A stretch of DNA of 64,000 nt from Streptococcus cristatus ATCC 51100 (GCF_000222765.1 NZ_AFUE01000005.1:186001-250000), one strand, 5' to 3'. Shown: positions 1 to 10,306, counted from the first letter of the stretch. Made by a program: numbers and translations. Notes: a model not told the origin generated them from the sequence alone.

Positions 1-88
1 CAGCCGTCTAGCTCTCAGCTACACTACTGCTGTTGTGCTGAAGGAAGCTCTCCGCATGCTTGGTGTAGAAGCACCAGAAAAAATGTAA
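1..88 (+). CDS. 3' end of an unidentified gene
   Basis: An open frame entering from the left edge reads 28 codons, ends in GVEAPEKM and stops with TAA at 86-88. The short tail (residues such as LALSYTTAVVLKEALRML) looks like the last helices of a cytoplasmic enzyme, but I do not recognise the family. No terminator hairpin separates it from the small gene that follows, so the two may be co-transcribed. Confidence 0.6.
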   Translation, partial: SRLALSYTTAVVLKEALRMLGVEAPEKM

Positions 89-139
89 CCCTACACAAAC
101 CTTCCAGTTTTGGGAGGTTTTCTTAGGAAGAGATATTTT

Positions 140-406
140 ATGAATGAAACTGCTTATATTTTAGTTGCCCTTAGCTTGGTCATTCTCTTTTTGTACAACA
201 AAAGAGAAAAGGTAAAGTTGCAGATTTTGCTGCAGCAGGAACTCCTAAAAAGTGATCATTTTCGACAAGAACTCCAAGAAAAAATGGCCACTAGCGAAAA
301 CCAAAATGACCTTATTGCTTACATTAACAAAAACTACCGTTTAGGAATTTTATATTCAAAAGAGCTGGTCGAGACTATCGCAAGCGAGCATGCAAGTCAA
401 GAATAA
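140..406 (+). CDS. Small membrane-anchored protein, unknown function
   Basis: 88 residues. One N-terminal membrane segment (about residues 5-20, ILVALSLVILFLY) is followed by a basic stretch and a charged, Gln/Glu/Lys-rich helix that looks like a short coiled coil. The ATG at 140 is preferred over an upstream TTG at 110 because GGAAG lies about 8 bases before it and the TTG would put charged residues ahead of the membrane segment. It probably sits at the inner face of the membrane with a cytoplasmic tail. A bidirectional terminator follows at once. I do not recognise a family. Confidence 0.65.
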   Translation: MNETAYILVALSLVILFLYNKREKVKLQILLQQELLKSDHFRQELQEKMATSENQNDLIAYINKNYRLGILYSKELVETIASEHASQE

Positions 407-410
407 TAAC

Positions 411-449
411 AAAAGCCGCTCGATCAAAAATATTGATCGAACGGCTTTT
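411..449. terminator. Bidirectional terminator
   Basis: AAAAGCCG at 411-418 pairs with CGGCTTTT at 442-449, with an inner TCGATCAA/TTGATCGA stem. T runs are present on both strands, so it can serve both the small gene on the left and nrdI on the right. Confidence 0.85.
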
Positions 450-452
450 TAC

Positions 453-914
453 TTATACTTTTATTTCGTACAATTCTTCAATAATTCCAGCGACCTTTTT
501 GATATCGCCCAGCATACCACGCATTTCAAAATCAGCTAAAACGGGGAAACCAAAACGTTGGCTGTATTGCTTAGCAGTCAGGCAGTACTGGTTGTTAAAG
601 TTACGGTTGCCACTTCCGATAACTCCCAAACACTTGCTAGCATTCTGTCCATAAGCTATAAAATCGGCCACATCTGTCGTAAGAATCTCGACATCGCCAT
701 TATCTACACCATTGCCACCTTCCAGATAGGTCGGTAGAAAGGTAATGAAAGGATTGGTCATTTCAAAAAACGGATGCCCCTCTTTCACTAAGTCTTTGAT
801 GTGGATTTTCTCAATCTCTAAATTCGGATGCTGCTCTAACAAATAGTCGCTCAAACGACGGACAAAACTCTCTGTATTGCCACTCAAGCTAATATAAACT
901 AAGGAAACTTTCAT
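453..914 (-). CDS. nrdI: NrdI-type flavodoxin (ribonucleotide reductase activator)
   Basis: 153 residues. NrdI is a small FMN protein that supplies the oxidant for assembling the manganese-tyrosyl cofactor of class Ib ribonucleotide reductase. The N-terminal strand MKVSLVYISLSGNTESF contains the FMN-phosphate loop (SLSGNTES), and GSGNRNFNNQYC near residue 110-120 matches the isoalloxazine-binding loop of NrdI. The start at 914 has GGAG about 8 bases upstream; the longer frame to 989 would add 25 residues with no ribosome site. nrdE, nrdF and nrdH are not in this window, so it is an unlinked copy, as is common in streptococci. Confidence 0.85.
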   Translation of the reverse strand: MKVSLVYISLSGNTESFVRRLSDYLLEQHPNLEIEKIHIKDLVKEGHPFFEMTNPFITFLPTYLEGGNGVDNGDVEILTTDVADFIAYGQNASKCLGVIGSGNRNFNNQYCLTAKQYSQRFGFPVLADFEMRGMLGDIKKVAGIIEELYEIKV

Positions 915-992
915 GTTTATTTGCTCCATTCCAAAAAAATAACATTTATCTGCCCATCTAGATTGTAGCAGGTAAATGTTATTTGCCAAATC

Positions 993-1511
993 TTATTCTT
1001 CTTCAGCTACTTCTACAGTTTCAGCTTCCTTTTGCTGCTTGATAAGCTTAAAGACAACAATCGAAAGGAAGATGAGGCTAAGAACGACAGAGAAGCCGAC
1101 GCTCATATTCAACCCCAGTATCTGAGTTGAAAGTAATGTTGGATCTGAGAAGGAAGAAGTTGCAATCCCTTTTGCTACCACATAACCATACGCTGTTCCA
1201 ATCAAGCCAATAAGAACGTTCGCGATGTAAATAAGATTGGCTTTGAAAATATCTTTCTTAACAACGAAGAACCAAGCTGCAATCAAAAGAAGCAAGCTAG
1301 CATAAAAGAAAACATTACTTAGTAGCGAACCGGACAGTTCCGCGCTTTTGCTAAAATAAGTTGCAAACTGAGATTTCACTGGCTCTTCCATGCCTTTAAG
1401 CAAGGATTCCACTGCATCATTAGAAGAGGAGAACTTCGACACAAGCCCCCATAAACTGCCAGCTGTTGCTAACCCCAGTAAGATATAGAGATAAATCGGT
1501 TTCTTTTTCAT
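993..1511 (-). CDS. Four-helix membrane protein, unknown function
   Basis: 172 residues with about four predicted membrane helices (near residues 5-25, 55-80, 90-115 and 125-160) and a Glu-rich C-terminal end (EAETVEVAEEE). The ATG at 1511 has a strong AGGAGG 6 bases upstream, so the frame reaching 1571 is too long. No catalytic motif is visible. It lies 78 bases upstream of nrdI with no terminator in between and may be transcribed with it. Family not recognised. Confidence 0.6.
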   Translation of the reverse strand: MKKKPIYLYILLGLATAGSLWGLVSKFSSSNDAVESLLKGMEEPVKSQFATYFSKSAELSGSLLSNVFFYASLLLLIAAWFFVVKKDIFKANLIYIANVLIGLIGTAYGYVVAKGIATSSFSDPTLLSTQILGLNMSVGFSVVLSLIFLSIVVFKLIKQQKEAETVEVAEEE

Positions 1512-1658
1512 AACAACCTCCTGTAAAGAAATACTTTTTCTTATTATACACCCAAAAGAAAAGACTGACAAGAGGGAAGATCTGATACGATTTTAAAAGC
1601 TCTATCTACTAGAAAAGCTTATCCTCCAAGGCTACTTACTCTAGTCTTCTAACAAGAG

Positions 1659-1689
1659 AAAAGCCAAGACAGTCCCGTCTAGGCTTTTT
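1659..1689 (-). terminator. Terminator of the malQ-malP operon
   Basis: AAAAGCC-AAGAC and GTCT-AGGCTTTT form an interrupted stem just past the malP stop codon, with a T run in the minus-strand direction. Confidence 0.75.
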
Positions 1690-1705
1690 CCCTTATTTTA
1701 AATAA

Positions 1706-3967
1706 TTAGTTCTCCAAATGCCATACTTCGTCATTGTATTGTTGGATTGTACGGTCTGCTGAGAAGAAGCCAGCTTTTGCAATGTTAACGATCACTTTAT
1801 CCAACCATGCATCGCGGTCTTCGTAGTCAGCAAGCATTTGCTCTTTAACTTTGATGTAGTCTTCCAAGTCAAGAAGCGTCATGAACCAGTCTTTGTTGAT
1901 CAATTCGTTGTAAAGACGTTCCAAGCGTTCTTTCTTACCTACTGCAAGAACAGCATCGCTGATGATAAAGTCAACCAACGGTTTGATAGCTGGACGAGCG
2001 TAAAATTCGCTTGATTTGTAGGCTGCTTTTGCGTAAAGGTCGATAACTGTTTCTGAATCTTCACCAAAGATGTAGATGTTGTCTTTGCCAACCAACTCAG
2101 CGATTTCCACGTTAGCACCGTCCATAGTACCAAGTGTCAAAGCACCGTTGAGCATGAATTTCATGTTACCAGTACCTGAAGCTTCTTTAGAAGCAAGTGA
2201 AATTTGCTCAGAAATATCACCAGCTGCAATCAAGAAGCTTGATGCTGTAACGTTATAGTTCTCAACCATAACCACTTGCAAGTGTGGTGCCACTGCTGGG
2301 TCATTCGCGATGATTTCTGACAAGCAAAGAATCAAGTGAATGATGTCTTGGGCAATTGTATAAGCAGGAGCTGCCTTACCACCAAAGAAGACAGTGATTG
2401 GGCGAGCAGGAATGTTACCAGCCTTGATGTCCAAGTATTTGTGGATCACATACAAAGCGTTCATTTGTTGGCGTTTGTACTCGTGCAGACGCTTGATTTG
2501 GATATCAAAGATAGAATCTGGATTGATTTCTATACCTTGAGCTTCCTTCAAGTGACGAGCCAATTTACGCTTGTTGTGAGACTTAATGCCTTCCAGCTTT
2601 TCTTTCACTTCTTGCTTGCCAGCGAAGTCAAGTAGACCTTCCAACTTAGCAGCATCATGGTGCCAATCGCGACCAAGAAGTTCATCTAAGTAGCTAGACA
2701 AACGTGGGTTAGCGTGCATGAGCCAACGACGGAATGTGATACCGTTTGTCTTGTTGTTGAATTTCTCTGGATAAATATCGTAGAAAGCTTTCAACTCAGA
2801 GTTCTTCAAGATTTCAGTGTGGAGTGCTGCAACCCCGTTAACGCTGTATCCATAGTGGATATCCATGTGTGCCATGTGAACACGACCACTCTCGTCAATG
2901 ATTTGAACAGCTGGATCTTTGTATTCTGCTTTGACACGACGATCCAATTCTTCGATGATTGGTACCAAGTGAGGAACCACTTCTTGCAAGAATTCAAGAG
3001 GCCATTTTTCAAGGGCTTCAGCAAGGATAGTGTGGTTTGTGTAGGCAGTCATGCTACGAACGATTGAGATAGCTTCATCAAGCTCGATACCACGCGCAGT
3101 CAAGAGACGGATCAACTCAGGAATAACCAGTGATGGGTGAGTGTCGTTGATTTGTACAACTGCATAGTCTGCAAGGTCATGCAAATTGCTTCCTTTTTCG
3201 ATCGCTTCATCGATGATCAATTGTGCACCGTTTGAAACCATGAAGTATTGTTGGAAGATACGGAGCAATTCACCTTGCTTGTCGCTATCATCTGGATAAA
3301 GGAAAAGAGTCAAGTTGTGAGCGATATCTGTCTTGTCAAATTCGATTCCCTCTTTGATGATGGAAGAATCAACTGAATCCAAGTCAAACAAGCGCAAACG
3401 GTTTTTAGTAGCTGTCTTGTAACCAGGAACATCAATATCGTAAAGAGTTGATGTCAAGGTAAAGTGCGCAAATGGCACTTGGTAGCTACGACTTGAGCGA
3501 ACCAACCAGTTTTGCTCAGTCAACCAGAAATTTGGAATAGTTGTTTGTTCATTATTTTTAAGGACTTGTTGAAAAAGACCAAAGTGGTAGTTTAGTCCAA
3601 CACCGTCACCATTGAGACCCAAGGTTGCGATAGAGTCCAAGAAGCAGGCTGCCAAACGGCCCAAACCACCATTACCAAGAGATGGTTCCAATTCTACTTC
3701 TTCGACTTCGATCAAGTCTTTACCGGCAGCGGCAAGTTCTTTTTTCACATCGTCGTAAAGGCCAAGGTTAATCAAGTTGTTTGACAAGAGTTTACCAATC
3801 AGAAACTCAGCAGAGATGTAGTAGAGTTTCTTTTTACCAGTATTGACTGGCTTTTGAGAGCTCGCTAATTTTGTGTAGTTCAAGAGAGCCAAATAAAGCT
3901 CTTCATTGCTACAATCAGCAATTTCCTTTTGATAAGTTTTTTGGATATATGTTTGTAAGTTTGACAT
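1706..3967 (-). CDS. malP: Maltodextrin/glycogen phosphorylase
   Basis: 753 residues, cytoplasmic. It removes glucose units from the non-reducing end of maltodextrin or glycogen as glucose-1-phosphate, using pyridoxal phosphate. The PLP-lysine signature [12 protein letters not shown] lies near residue 600, and family motifs [11 protein letters not shown] (about residue 50) and [15 protein letters not shown] (near 100) are intact. It is shorter than enteric enzymes (about 800) but normal for streptococci. It lies 39 bases after malQ, forming a two-gene operon (malQP, called malMP in pneumococcus), with AGGAG before the ATG. MalR-type operators in the malQ-malX interval suggest repression without maltose. 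Confidence 0.95.
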   Translation of the reverse strand: MSNLQTYIQKTYQKEIADCSNEELYLALLNYTKLASSQKPVNTGKKKLYYISAEFLIGKLLSNNLINLGLYDDVKKELAAAGKDLIEVEEVELEPSLGNGGLGRLAACFLDSIATLGLNGDGVGLNYHFGLFQQVLKNNEQTTIPNFWLTEQNWLVRSSRSYQVPFAHFTLTSTLYDIDVPGYKTATKNRLRLFDLDSVDSSIIKEGIEFDKTDIAHNLTLFLYPDDSDKQGELLRIFQQYFMVSNGAQLIIDEAIEKGSNLHDLADYAVVQINDTHPSLVIPELIRLLTARGIELDEAISIVRSMTAYTNHTILAEALEKWPLEFLQEVVPHLVPIIEELDRRVKAEYKDPAVQIIDESGRVHMAHMDIHYGYSVNGVAALHTEILKNSELKAFYDIYPEKFNNKTNGITFRRWLMHANPRLSSYLDELLGRDWHHDAAKLEGLLDFAGKQEVKEKLEGIKSHNKRKLARHLKEAQGIEINPDSIFDIQIKRLHEYKRQQMNALYVIHKYLDIKAGNIPARPITVFFGGKAAPAYTIAQDIIHLILCLSEIIANDPAVAPHLQVVMVENYNVTASSFLIAAGDISEQISLASKEASGTGNMKFMLNGALTLGTMDGANVEIAELVGKDNIYIFGEDSETVIDLYAKAAYKSSEFYARPAIKPLVDFIISDAVLAVGKKERLERLYNELINKDWFMTLLDLEDYIKVKEQMLADYEDRDAWLDKVIVNIAKAGFFSADRTIQQYNDEVWHLEN

Positions 3968-4006
3968 GATTTCTCCTAGTATTAGAAAGTATTGAAATTT
4001 ATTGTC

Positions 4007-5515
4007 TTATGAAAGTAAGTCCGTATTCAGACGACGATAGACCTTAGTCAAATGATAAAGCTGACCTTCTACGATAGGGTTTAGCTCTTCAGCTGTCATC
4101 CGCCATGCCCAGTTGCCGCCAATTGTAGAAGGCAGATTCATGCGGGCAGAGCCATCTAGCTCTAGCAAATCTTGCATCGTCGCGATAGCCATGTAGCTAA
4201 CGGAAGCAAAGATTGTACGAAGCATTGCATGTGGCACCGTTTCGTATTCTTTGCGGTTAGTATACTGAGCCATGTATTCACGGGTTGGATCATCGATCTC
4301 ATCCTTATACCAGCCCAATACAGTGTTATTGTCGTGAGTACCAGTGTACATCACAGAATTATGTGGCGCCAAGTGTGGACTATCGATGCTTTCATCATCT
4401 GGATTGAAAGCGAATTGCAGAATCTTCATACCTGGGAAGCCAGTTCGTTCACGCAATTCAATGACTTCATCCGTCATGAATCCAAGGTCTTCTGCAATGA
4501 TGTTCAAATCACCTAAAGCTTCTTTCACTGCGGCAAACAGCTTATAACCTGGACCTTTGACCCAGTGACCAGTAGCCGCTGTGTCAGACTCAGCTGGCAC
4601 TTCCCAATAAGACTCAAAGCCACGGAAGTGGTCAATCCGAACAATGTCGTAAATCTTAAAGCTTTCGCGAAGACGCTCAATCCACCAAGCATAACCATCT
4701 TGATCCATGGCATCCCAATTATAAATTGGGTTACCCCACAATTGGCCAGTCTCTGAAAATTCATCTGGTGGGCAGCCAGCAACCTTAACTGGGCGACCTT
4801 GCTTATCTGTCTTGAAGAAGTGAGGCTGAGCCCAGACATCTGCGCTGTCAGCAGCTACATAAATCGGCATGTCTCCAACGATTTCGATGTGATGGTCATT
4901 GGCATATTTCTTGAGTTCTAGCCATTGTTTAAAGAAGAGATATTGAGTTACACGATGGTACTCCAGCTTGTCTGCCAATTTCTCACGATAGCTAGCCAAG
5001 CTTTCTGGTTGGCGACAACGAATTGCTTCATCTGGCCATTCTGTCCAAGCTTTCAGATCAAAATGCTCTTTAACAGCCATGTATTCCGCAAAAAGCTCCA
5101 ACCAAGCTGCATTTTCCGCAACAAAGTGACGGAATTTGTCAAGATCGCCAACTTTAAGGAAACGAGCAACCGCTTTTTCCAAAAGAGGACGACGTGCTTC
5201 AAATACTTTTGCATAATCTACAGCTTTTGGATCATCACCAAAATCAACACCTTTTAGATCTTCTTCTGCCAACAAGCCTTCGTCAATCAAGAAATCCAAA
5301 TCAATAAAGTGAGTATTCCCTGCAAAGGCTGAGAAAGACTGGTAAGGAGAGTCCCCATAGCTAGTCGTTCCCAAAGGCAAGATTTGCCAATAACGTTGCT
5401 TCGTTCTAACTAAGAAATCCACAAAATCATAAGCAGACTGACCAAAAGAACCAATCCCGTACTTGCCTGGCAAAGAGGAAATGTGCATCAATACACCACT
5501 TTGTCTCGCTTTCAT
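4007..5515 (-). CDS. malQ: 4-alpha-glucanotransferase (amylomaltase)
   Basis: 502 residues, GH77. It transfers glucan segments between maltodextrins and releases glucose, giving MalP longer substrates. The GH77 catalytic residues are visible: the nucleophile Asp in VRIDHFRGFESYW (about residue 293), the acid/base Glu in IIAEDLGF (about 343) and the stabilising Asp in TGTHDNNT (about 394). The ATG at 5515 is chosen because GAGG lies 8 bases upstream; a GTG three codons earlier is spaced too closely. First gene of the leftward maltodextrin operon, divergent from malX. Confidence 0.95.
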   Translation of the reverse strand: MKARQSGVLMHISSLPGKYGIGSFGQSAYDFVDFLVRTKQRYWQILPLGTTSYGDSPYQSFSAFAGNTHFIDLDFLIDEGLLAEEDLKGVDFGDDPKAVDYAKVFEARRPLLEKAVARFLKVGDLDKFRHFVAENAAWLELFAEYMAVKEHFDLKAWTEWPDEAIRCRQPESLASYREKLADKLEYHRVTQYLFFKQWLELKKYANDHHIEIVGDMPIYVAADSADVWAQPHFFKTDKQGRPVKVAGCPPDEFSETGQLWGNPIYNWDAMDQDGYAWWIERLRESFKIYDIVRIDHFRGFESYWEVPAESDTAATGHWVKGPGYKLFAAVKEALGDLNIIAEDLGFMTDEVIELRERTGFPGMKILQFAFNPDDESIDSPHLAPHNSVMYTGTHDNNTVLGWYKDEIDDPTREYMAQYTNRKEYETVPHAMLRTIFASVSYMAIATMQDLLELDGSARMNLPSTIGGNWAWRMTAEELNPIVEGQLYHLTKVYRRLNTDLLS

Positions 5516-5562
5516 ATGTAACACCTCAAAAATTTTTTCATGCTTGTTTCCTACTTTATTTA

Positions 5563-5577
5563 GCGAAAACGTTTGCG
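5563..5577. promoter_or_regulatory. MalR-type operator at the malQ promoter
   Basis: GCGAAAACGTTTGCG is a near-perfect palindrome around ACGT, typical of LacI/GalR-family operators. It lies directly downstream of the malQ -10 box, over the expected transcription start, where a repressor would block initiation. The malR gene is in the same cluster. The closely related CcpA cre sequence is an alternative reading. Confidence 0.7.
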
Positions 5578-5585
5578 TTGCTTGA

Positions 5586-5613
5586 ATTATAACCTATTTT
5601 TTTTTAAGTGCAA
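5586..5613 (-). promoter_or_regulatory. Putative malQP promoter
   Basis: On the minus strand a perfect -10 (TATAAT, 5586-5591) is preceded at 16 bases by TTGCAC (5608-5613). The operator at 5563-5577 follows immediately downstream. Confidence 0.55.
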
Positions 5614-5722
5614 GCTTTTTAAAAAACTTTTTTATTTATTATACCATAGATTTCCATTTTCTTTCCTTATATATCATCTAAATTAACATTCTTTCCTTAA
5701 AAATTTTTTAAAATTTTCTTAA

Positions 5723-5740
5723 AAACGCTTGCAAGCGTTT
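5723..5740. promoter_or_regulatory. Perfect 18-bp palindrome in the mal control region
   Basis: AAACGCTTGCAAGCGTTT is exactly self-complementary. It lies in the AT-rich malQ-malX interval about 100 bases before malX, away from the obvious promoter boxes. Its AAACG...CGTTT ends resemble the other operators, but the centre is TTGCAA, so it may be an auxiliary MalR site or a cre-like CcpA site. Confidence 0.55.
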
Positions 5741-5771
5741 ACCTTTTGTGCTAAAATTATTTTAAGTTCAA

Positions 5772-5785
5772 GAAAACGTTTGCGC
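5772..5785. promoter_or_regulatory. MalR-type operator at the malX promoter
   Basis: GAAAACGTTTGCGC repeats the core of the operator near malQ. It is followed by TATTAT/TATATT (5809-5817), the likely malX -10 region, and by the malX ribosome site. The half-site GCAAGCG at 5789-5795 resembles the arm of the palindrome at 5723. Confidence 0.6.
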
Positions 5786-5841
5786 TATGCAAGCGTGTTC
5801 TTAGATGGTATTATATTTTTTATTCTTTAGGAGGAATAATC

Positions 5842-7101
5842 ATGAAAAACAAAATGTTGAAGAGCGTTGCTGTTCTCGGTACTGTTGCTTTAGCAGGTTT
5901 TATTTTGACAGCCTGCGGTAGCAAATCTTCTAAAAAAGAAACTGCTGCAAGCAATGAGCTCACTGCATATGTAGACCCAGGCTACAAGAGCTACATGGAA
6001 GAAGCTGCCAAAGCTTACGAAAAAGAAACTGGAACAAAGGTCACTATCAAAACTGGTGATGCTCTTACAGGTCTTGATAACCTTTCGCTTGACAACCAAT
6101 CCGGTAAATCTCCAGATGTCATGATGGCACCATACGACCGCGTAGGAAGCCTAGGTGCTGATGGACAACTTTCAGAAGTTGAGTTGGGTAAAGATGCAAA
6201 AGCTGACGATACTACTAAATCTTTGGTATCAATCGACGGTACTACTTACGGTGCTCCTGCTGTTATCGAGACCTTAGTAATGTACTATAACAAAGACCTG
6301 ATCCAAAAAGCTCCTACAACATTTGCTGAACTTGAAGAATTGGCTAAAGATAGCAAATACGCTTTTGAAGGAGAAGACGGTAAAACAACTGCCTTCCTTG
6401 CTGACTGGACAAACTTCTACTATGCTTACGGTCTCCTTTCTGGAAACGGTGCTTATGTCTTCGGTAAAGATGGTACAGATCCTAAAGATGTAGGTTTGGC
6501 TAACGAAGGTGCTATCAAAGGAATTGAGTACGCTAAAACTTGGTATGCAAAATGGCCTAAAGGTATGCAAGATACAGAAGGTGCTCCTAACTTGATCCAA
6601 ACTCAATTCCAAGGTGGAAAAACTGCAGCAATCATCGACGGTCCTTGGAAAGCTGCATCTCTTAAAGAAGCTAAAGTAAACTACGGTGTAGCAACTATCC
6701 CAACACTTCCAAACGGCAAAGAATACAAAGCCTTTGGTGGTGGTAAAGCTTGGGTCATCCCTGCTGGTTCTAAGAACGTTGACGGCGCACAAAAATTCGT
6801 TAACTTCCTTGCATCAACTGCACAACAAAAAGCTCTTTACGATGCAACAAACGAAGTTCCTGCTAACACAGAAGCACGTGAATACGCTGTAAGCAAGAAA
6901 GATGAATTGACAGACGCAGTTGTTAAACAGTTCAAATCTGCAGAACCAATGCCAAACATCTCTGAAATGAGTACTGTTTGGGATCCAGCTAAGAACATGC
7001 TCTTCGATGCTGTAAGCGGCAAGAAAGATGCTAAAACTTCAGCTGAAGATGCTGTTAAATTGATCAAAGAAACTATCGATCAAAAATTCGGCAACAAATA
7101 A
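5842..7101 (+). CDS. malX: Maltodextrin-binding lipoprotein
   Basis: 419 residues. Extracellular substrate-binding component of the maltodextrin ABC importer. A lipoprotein signal peptide ends in LTAC with the lipid-carrying Cys at residue 25, followed by a short Ser/Lys linker and a family-1 solute-binding fold (motifs VMMAPYDRVGSL, GGGKAWVIPAG). TAGGAGGAA lies 9 bases before the ATG. Followed by malC and malD. No ATPase gene is in the cluster; in pneumococcus and relatives the ATPase (MsmK) is encoded elsewhere and shared. Confidence 0.95.
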   Translation: MKNKMLKSVAVLGTVALAGFILTACGSKSSKKETAASNELTAYVDPGYKSYMEEAAKAYEKETGTKVTIKTGDALTGLDNLSLDNQSGKSPDVMMAPYDRVGSLGADGQLSEVELGKDAKADDTTKSLVSIDGTTYGAPAVIETLVMYYNKDLIQKAPTTFAELEELAKDSKYAFEGEDGKTTAFLADWTNFYYAYGLLSGNGAYVFGKDGTDPKDVGLANEGAIKGIEYAKTWYAKWPKGMQDTEGAPNLIQTQFQGGKTAAIIDGPWKAASLKEAKVNYGVATIPTLPNGKEYKAFGGGKAWVIPAGSKNVDGAQKFVNFLASTAQQKALYDATNEVPANTEAREYAVSKKDELTDAVVKQFKSAEPMPNISEMSTVWDPAKNMLFDAVSGKKDAKTSAEDAVKLIKETIDQKFGNK

Positions 7102-7114
7102 GCAAGTTTAAATA

Positions 7115-7141
7115 AAGGGGTGGGAATTTTCCCTACCCCTT
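7115..7141 (+). terminator. Hairpin between malX and malC
   Basis: AAGGGGTGGG pairs with CCCTACCCCTT with a one-base bulge. The T run after it is short (TTGTTTG). It probably acts as a partial terminator or mRNA stabiliser that keeps the binding protein more abundant than the membrane subunits. Confidence 0.6.
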
Positions 7142-7246
7142 GTTTGATAGAATAAGGATTTACTCTATCTTCTAATAAGAAAAACTCGGATTAGGACTTG
7201 TACTTGCTGCAATTCCTCAATCTTTCTCGTATCTAAGGAGACTACA

Positions 7247-8536
7247 ATGACAAAAAAAGATCCCAAACAAGCCATGTTGCGCTCCCTCATTCCAGGGTTG
7301 GGGCAAATCTATAATGATCAAAAAGCCAAAGGATACATCTTTCTTGGGGTTACGGTTGCATTTTTAGCTTATTTCGTAGCTATTGCCCTACCAGAAATTG
7401 AAAATCTCATCACCCTTGGTGAAGTCCGTGGTGACAACTCACTCTTCATGCTGATCCGCGGTGCCTTCCACCTCATCCTCGTGGTATTTTTCCTGATTTT
7501 CTATGGATTTAACTTGAAGGATGCTCGGACGGTTGCTAAACAGTGGAACAATGATTATCCTGTTCATACTACCTTGAAGGAAATGTTTGATGGAATCTAT
7601 GAAAATGGCTTCCCTTACTTACTCATCATCCCTTCTTATCTGGCAATGACCTTTGCTATCATTTTCCCCGTATTGGTAACGCTCTTGATCGCCTTTACCA
7701 ACTATGATTTCAAACACTTGCCACCAAATAAACTTTTGGATTGGGTTGGCTTTACCAACTTTGCTAATATTTGGCAATTGAGCACCTTCCGTGCGGCCTT
7801 TGGTTCTGTCTTGACTTGGACTATCATCTGGGCACTGGCAGCCTCTACTTTGCAAATCGTAATCGGTATTTTCACTGCTATTATTGCCAACCAACCATTC
7901 ATCAAAGGAAAACGCATCTTCGGTGTTATCTTCCTGCTTCCTTGGGCAGTTCCAGCCTTTATCACTATCCTGACTTTCTCAAATATGTTCAACGATAGTA
8001 TCGGTGCTATCAACACTCAAGTCATCCCGCTTCTCAGCAAGGTTCTTCCCTTCCTAGATGGACATCTGATTCCGTGGAAGACTGATCCGACTTGGACTAA
8101 GATTGCTCTGATTATGATGCAAGGTTGGCTTGGATTCCCTTATATCTATGTCCTGACCTTAGGTATCTTGCAGTCTATTCCAAATGACCTTTACGAAGCA
8201 GCCTACATCGACGGAGCCAATGCTTGGCAGAAATTCCGCAACATCACTTTCCCAATGATCTTGGCAGTTGCGGCACCAACTTTGATCAGTCAATACACCT
8301 TTAACTTTAATAACTTCTCAATCATCTACCTCTTCAATGCAGGTGGTCCTGGTAGTGTCGGTGGAGGAGCCGGTTCAACTGATATCCTGATCTCTTGGAT
8401 TTATCGATTGACCACAGGTACAGCACCGCAATATTCAATGGCGGCGGCCGTTACCCTCATCATCTCCATCATCGTCATCTCTATCTCTATGATTGCCTTC
8501 AAGAAACTACACGCATTTGATATGGAGGATGTATAA
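7247..8536 (+). CDS. malC: Maltodextrin ABC transporter permease MalC (MalF type)
   Basis: 429 residues, inner membrane, about eight helices. Two N-terminal helices and a soluble segment precede the six-helix permease core. The ATPase-contacting EAA motif ([20 protein letters not shown]) lies near residues 315-335. Starts with ATG at 7247 after AAGGAG. Pairs with MalD. The malD ribosome site (GGAGG) lies inside the last codons of this gene, indicating translational coupling. Confidence 0.93.
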   Translation: MTKKDPKQAMLRSLIPGLGQIYNDQKAKGYIFLGVTVAFLAYFVAIALPEIENLITLGEVRGDNSLFMLIRGAFHLILVVFFLIFYGFNLKDARTVAKQWNNDYPVHTTLKEMFDGIYENGFPYLLIIPSYLAMTFAIIFPVLVTLLIAFTNYDFKHLPPNKLLDWVGFTNFANIWQLSTFRAAFGSVLTWTIIWALAASTLQIVIGIFTAIIANQPFIKGKRIFGVIFLLPWAVPAFITILTFSNMFNDSIGAINTQVIPLLSKVLPFLDGHLIPWKTDPTWTKIALIMMQGWLGFPYIYVLTLGILQSIPNDLYEAAYIDGANAWQKFRNITFPMILAVAAPTLISQYTFNFNNFSIIYLFNAGGPGSVGGGAGSTDILISWIYRLTTGTAPQYSMAAAVTLIISIIVISISMIAFKKLHAFDMEDV

Positions 8537-8537
8537 G

Positions 8538-9380
8538 ATGAATAGTTCTGTTAAATTTAAACGTTTTATCAACCATAGTTTGACCTATCTCTACCTTGTA
8601 GTGCTTTCCATTATCATTCTCTACCCGCTCTTGATCACGATCATGTCTGCTTTCAAGACGGGGAATGTCGTGGCCTTCAAGCTAGACACAGACATCAACT
8701 TCAGTCTGGAAAACTTCTCTCGTCTCTTCTCAGAGACTCTATATGGCACTTGGTACTTTAACACCATTATCATTGCCGTCTTGACAATGATTGTCCAAAC
8801 CAGTATAGTGGTACTTGCAGGTTATGCATACAGCCGTTACAATTTCATCGCAAGAAAGCAAAGTTTGGTTTTCTTCTTGATTATCCAAATGGTGCCAACT
8901 ATTGCAGCTCTGACCGCCTTCTTCGTTATGGCTCTGATGCTCAATGCCCTTAACCAAAGCTGGTTCCTCATCTTCCTTTATGTGGGTGGTGGTATTCCAA
9001 TGAATGCTTGGTTGATGAAAGGATACTTCGATACCGTTCCTATGTCTCTAGATGAGTCAGCTAAATTAGACGGTGCTGGTCATTTCAGACGTTTCTGGCA
9101 GATTGTCCTGCCTCTCGTTCGTCCAATGATTGCTGTGCAAGCTCTCTGGGCCTTCATGGGACCTTTCGGAGACTATATCCTCTCTAGCTTCCTTCTTCGT
9201 GAAAAAGAATTTTATACGGTTGCAGTTGGTCTTCGTACCTTCGTCAGCGATGTCAAGAATCAAAAAATTGCCTTCTTTGCTGCCGGTGCGATTCTCACTG
9301 CCCTTCCAATCTGTATTCTCTTCTTCTTCCTGCAAAAGAATTTTGTATCTGGTTTAACAAGTGGTGGAGACAAGGGATAA
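8538..9380 (+). CDS. malD: Maltodextrin ABC transporter permease MalD (MalG type)
   Basis: 280 residues, six membrane helices. The EAA loop reads [20 protein letters not shown] near residues 170-190. The ATG at 8538 is one base after the malC stop codon, with GGAGG 8 bases upstream inside malC; the longer frame from 8493 overlaps malC and lacks a ribosome site. It forms the membrane channel with MalC. Confidence 0.93.
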   Translation: MNSSVKFKRFINHSLTYLYLVVLSIIILYPLLITIMSAFKTGNVVAFKLDTDINFSLENFSRLFSETLYGTWYFNTIIIAVLTMIVQTSIVVLAGYAYSRYNFIARKQSLVFFLIIQMVPTIAALTAFFVMALMLNALNQSWFLIFLYVGGGIPMNAWLMKGYFDTVPMSLDESAKLDGAGHFRRFWQIVLPLVRPMIAVQALWAFMGPFGDYILSSFLLREKEFYTVAVGLRTFVSDVKNQKIAFFAAGAILTALPICILFFFLQKNFVSGLTSGGDKG

Positions 9381-9429
9381 TCTTGTCCCACCCTGTTTTT
9401 GATTTAAAAACAATTATAGTTATATGGCA

Positions 9430-9450
9430 GCCAATAAGTTCTTTATTGGC
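9430..9450 (+). other. Hairpin between malD and malA
   Basis: GCCAATAA (9430-9437) and TTATTGGC (9443-9450) form a perfect 8-bp stem with a 5-base loop. No T run follows, so it is more likely an mRNA processing or stabilising structure than a terminator. Confidence 0.45.
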
Positions 9451-9484
9451 CACCACCTGATTATAATTTTAGAAAGAGGCAGCT

Positions 9485-10297
9485 ATGTTACCTTATCCTT
9501 TTAATTATTTTTCGAGCTTGATTGGTTTTAGAAAAACTTTCGCCAATCGTCGGATGCTCAGCTGGTTCCAGCTCATCTTTACCAGCGTCTTTTTGATTTC
9601 TCTGTCTTTGATTCCCGTGGCTATTCAAACAGCATCTTTGACGAGCTATGCTCTGGATACTTTTATCAACAAGGCTTTTGATACTTTGGATGAAGACGTG
9701 ATGCTTGACCTTGACCATCATGCCCAGATAAAAGACCATGTGCTGACCACTGAAAATCCTGAAGGGATTCATCACAATGCCGCTGGGACTGTCATTATTG
9801 GCCATCACGAGGAGCTCAAATTAGGCAAGGAGCTGACCCTTTACTTCGACAAAGAAAATCTTAAAATCACCAAAGAAGGAAAAGAACTGGCCAATATCCG
9901 CTACCAAGCCATTGACCAGAAGGCTCTGAAAAGCAAAGAAGCCCTGACCAAAGCCATTTCTAAAGACTGGTTCCAACAAAACCGCTTGGTGATCAGCCTC
10001 TTTCTGGTCCTCTCCGCAGGCTTCCTCTTTAGCATCAACTTTGCCTTTCTAGCGCTCGGTGCTTCCTTCTTGCTCTATCTGACCAAGAAATCACGGCTAT
10101 TTTCTTTTAAAACCTTTAAAGAATGCTATCATTTTATCCTCAACTGCCTAGGATTACCAACGATTATCGGTCTTATCTGCGGTTTATTTGGGCAAAGCCT
10201 GCCTACGATCATCACCGTCCAAAATATCTTGTTTGTTCTTTATTTGGTGATTATTTTCTACAAAACACATTTCCGTGATGAGGATTTCAGAAATTAG
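9485..10297 (+). CDS. malA: MalA maltodextrin utilisation membrane protein (DUF1189)
   Basis: 270 residues. The N-terminal helix (about residues 25-50), an extracytoplasmic domain to about 165, and four C-terminal helices match the DUF1189/MalA family found beside malR in streptococci. Its biochemical role is not established; it is thought to assist maltodextrin uptake or its control. AGAGGCAGCT before the ATG is an adequate ribosome site. It lies 9 bases ahead of malR, so the two are probably co-transcribed. Confidence 0.8.
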   Translation: MLPYPFNYFSSLIGFRKTFANRRMLSWFQLIFTSVFLISLSLIPVAIQTASLTSYALDTFINKAFDTLDEDVMLDLDHHAQIKDHVLTTENPEGIHHNAAGTVIIGHHEELKLGKELTLYFDKENLKITKEGKELANIRYQAIDQKALKSKEALTKAISKDWFQQNRLVISLFLVLSAGFLFSINFAFLALGASFLLYLTKKSRLFSFKTFKECYHFILNCLGLPTIIGLICGLFGQSLPTIITVQNILFVLYLVIIFYKTHFRDEDFRN

Positions 10298-10306
10298 GAG
10301 GTTATT

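Noticed and set aside
6274-6792. 172-codon minus-strand frame within malX
   Set aside because: Antisense shadow of a conserved lipoprotein gene, Phe/Cys/Ser-rich composition, no ribosome site.
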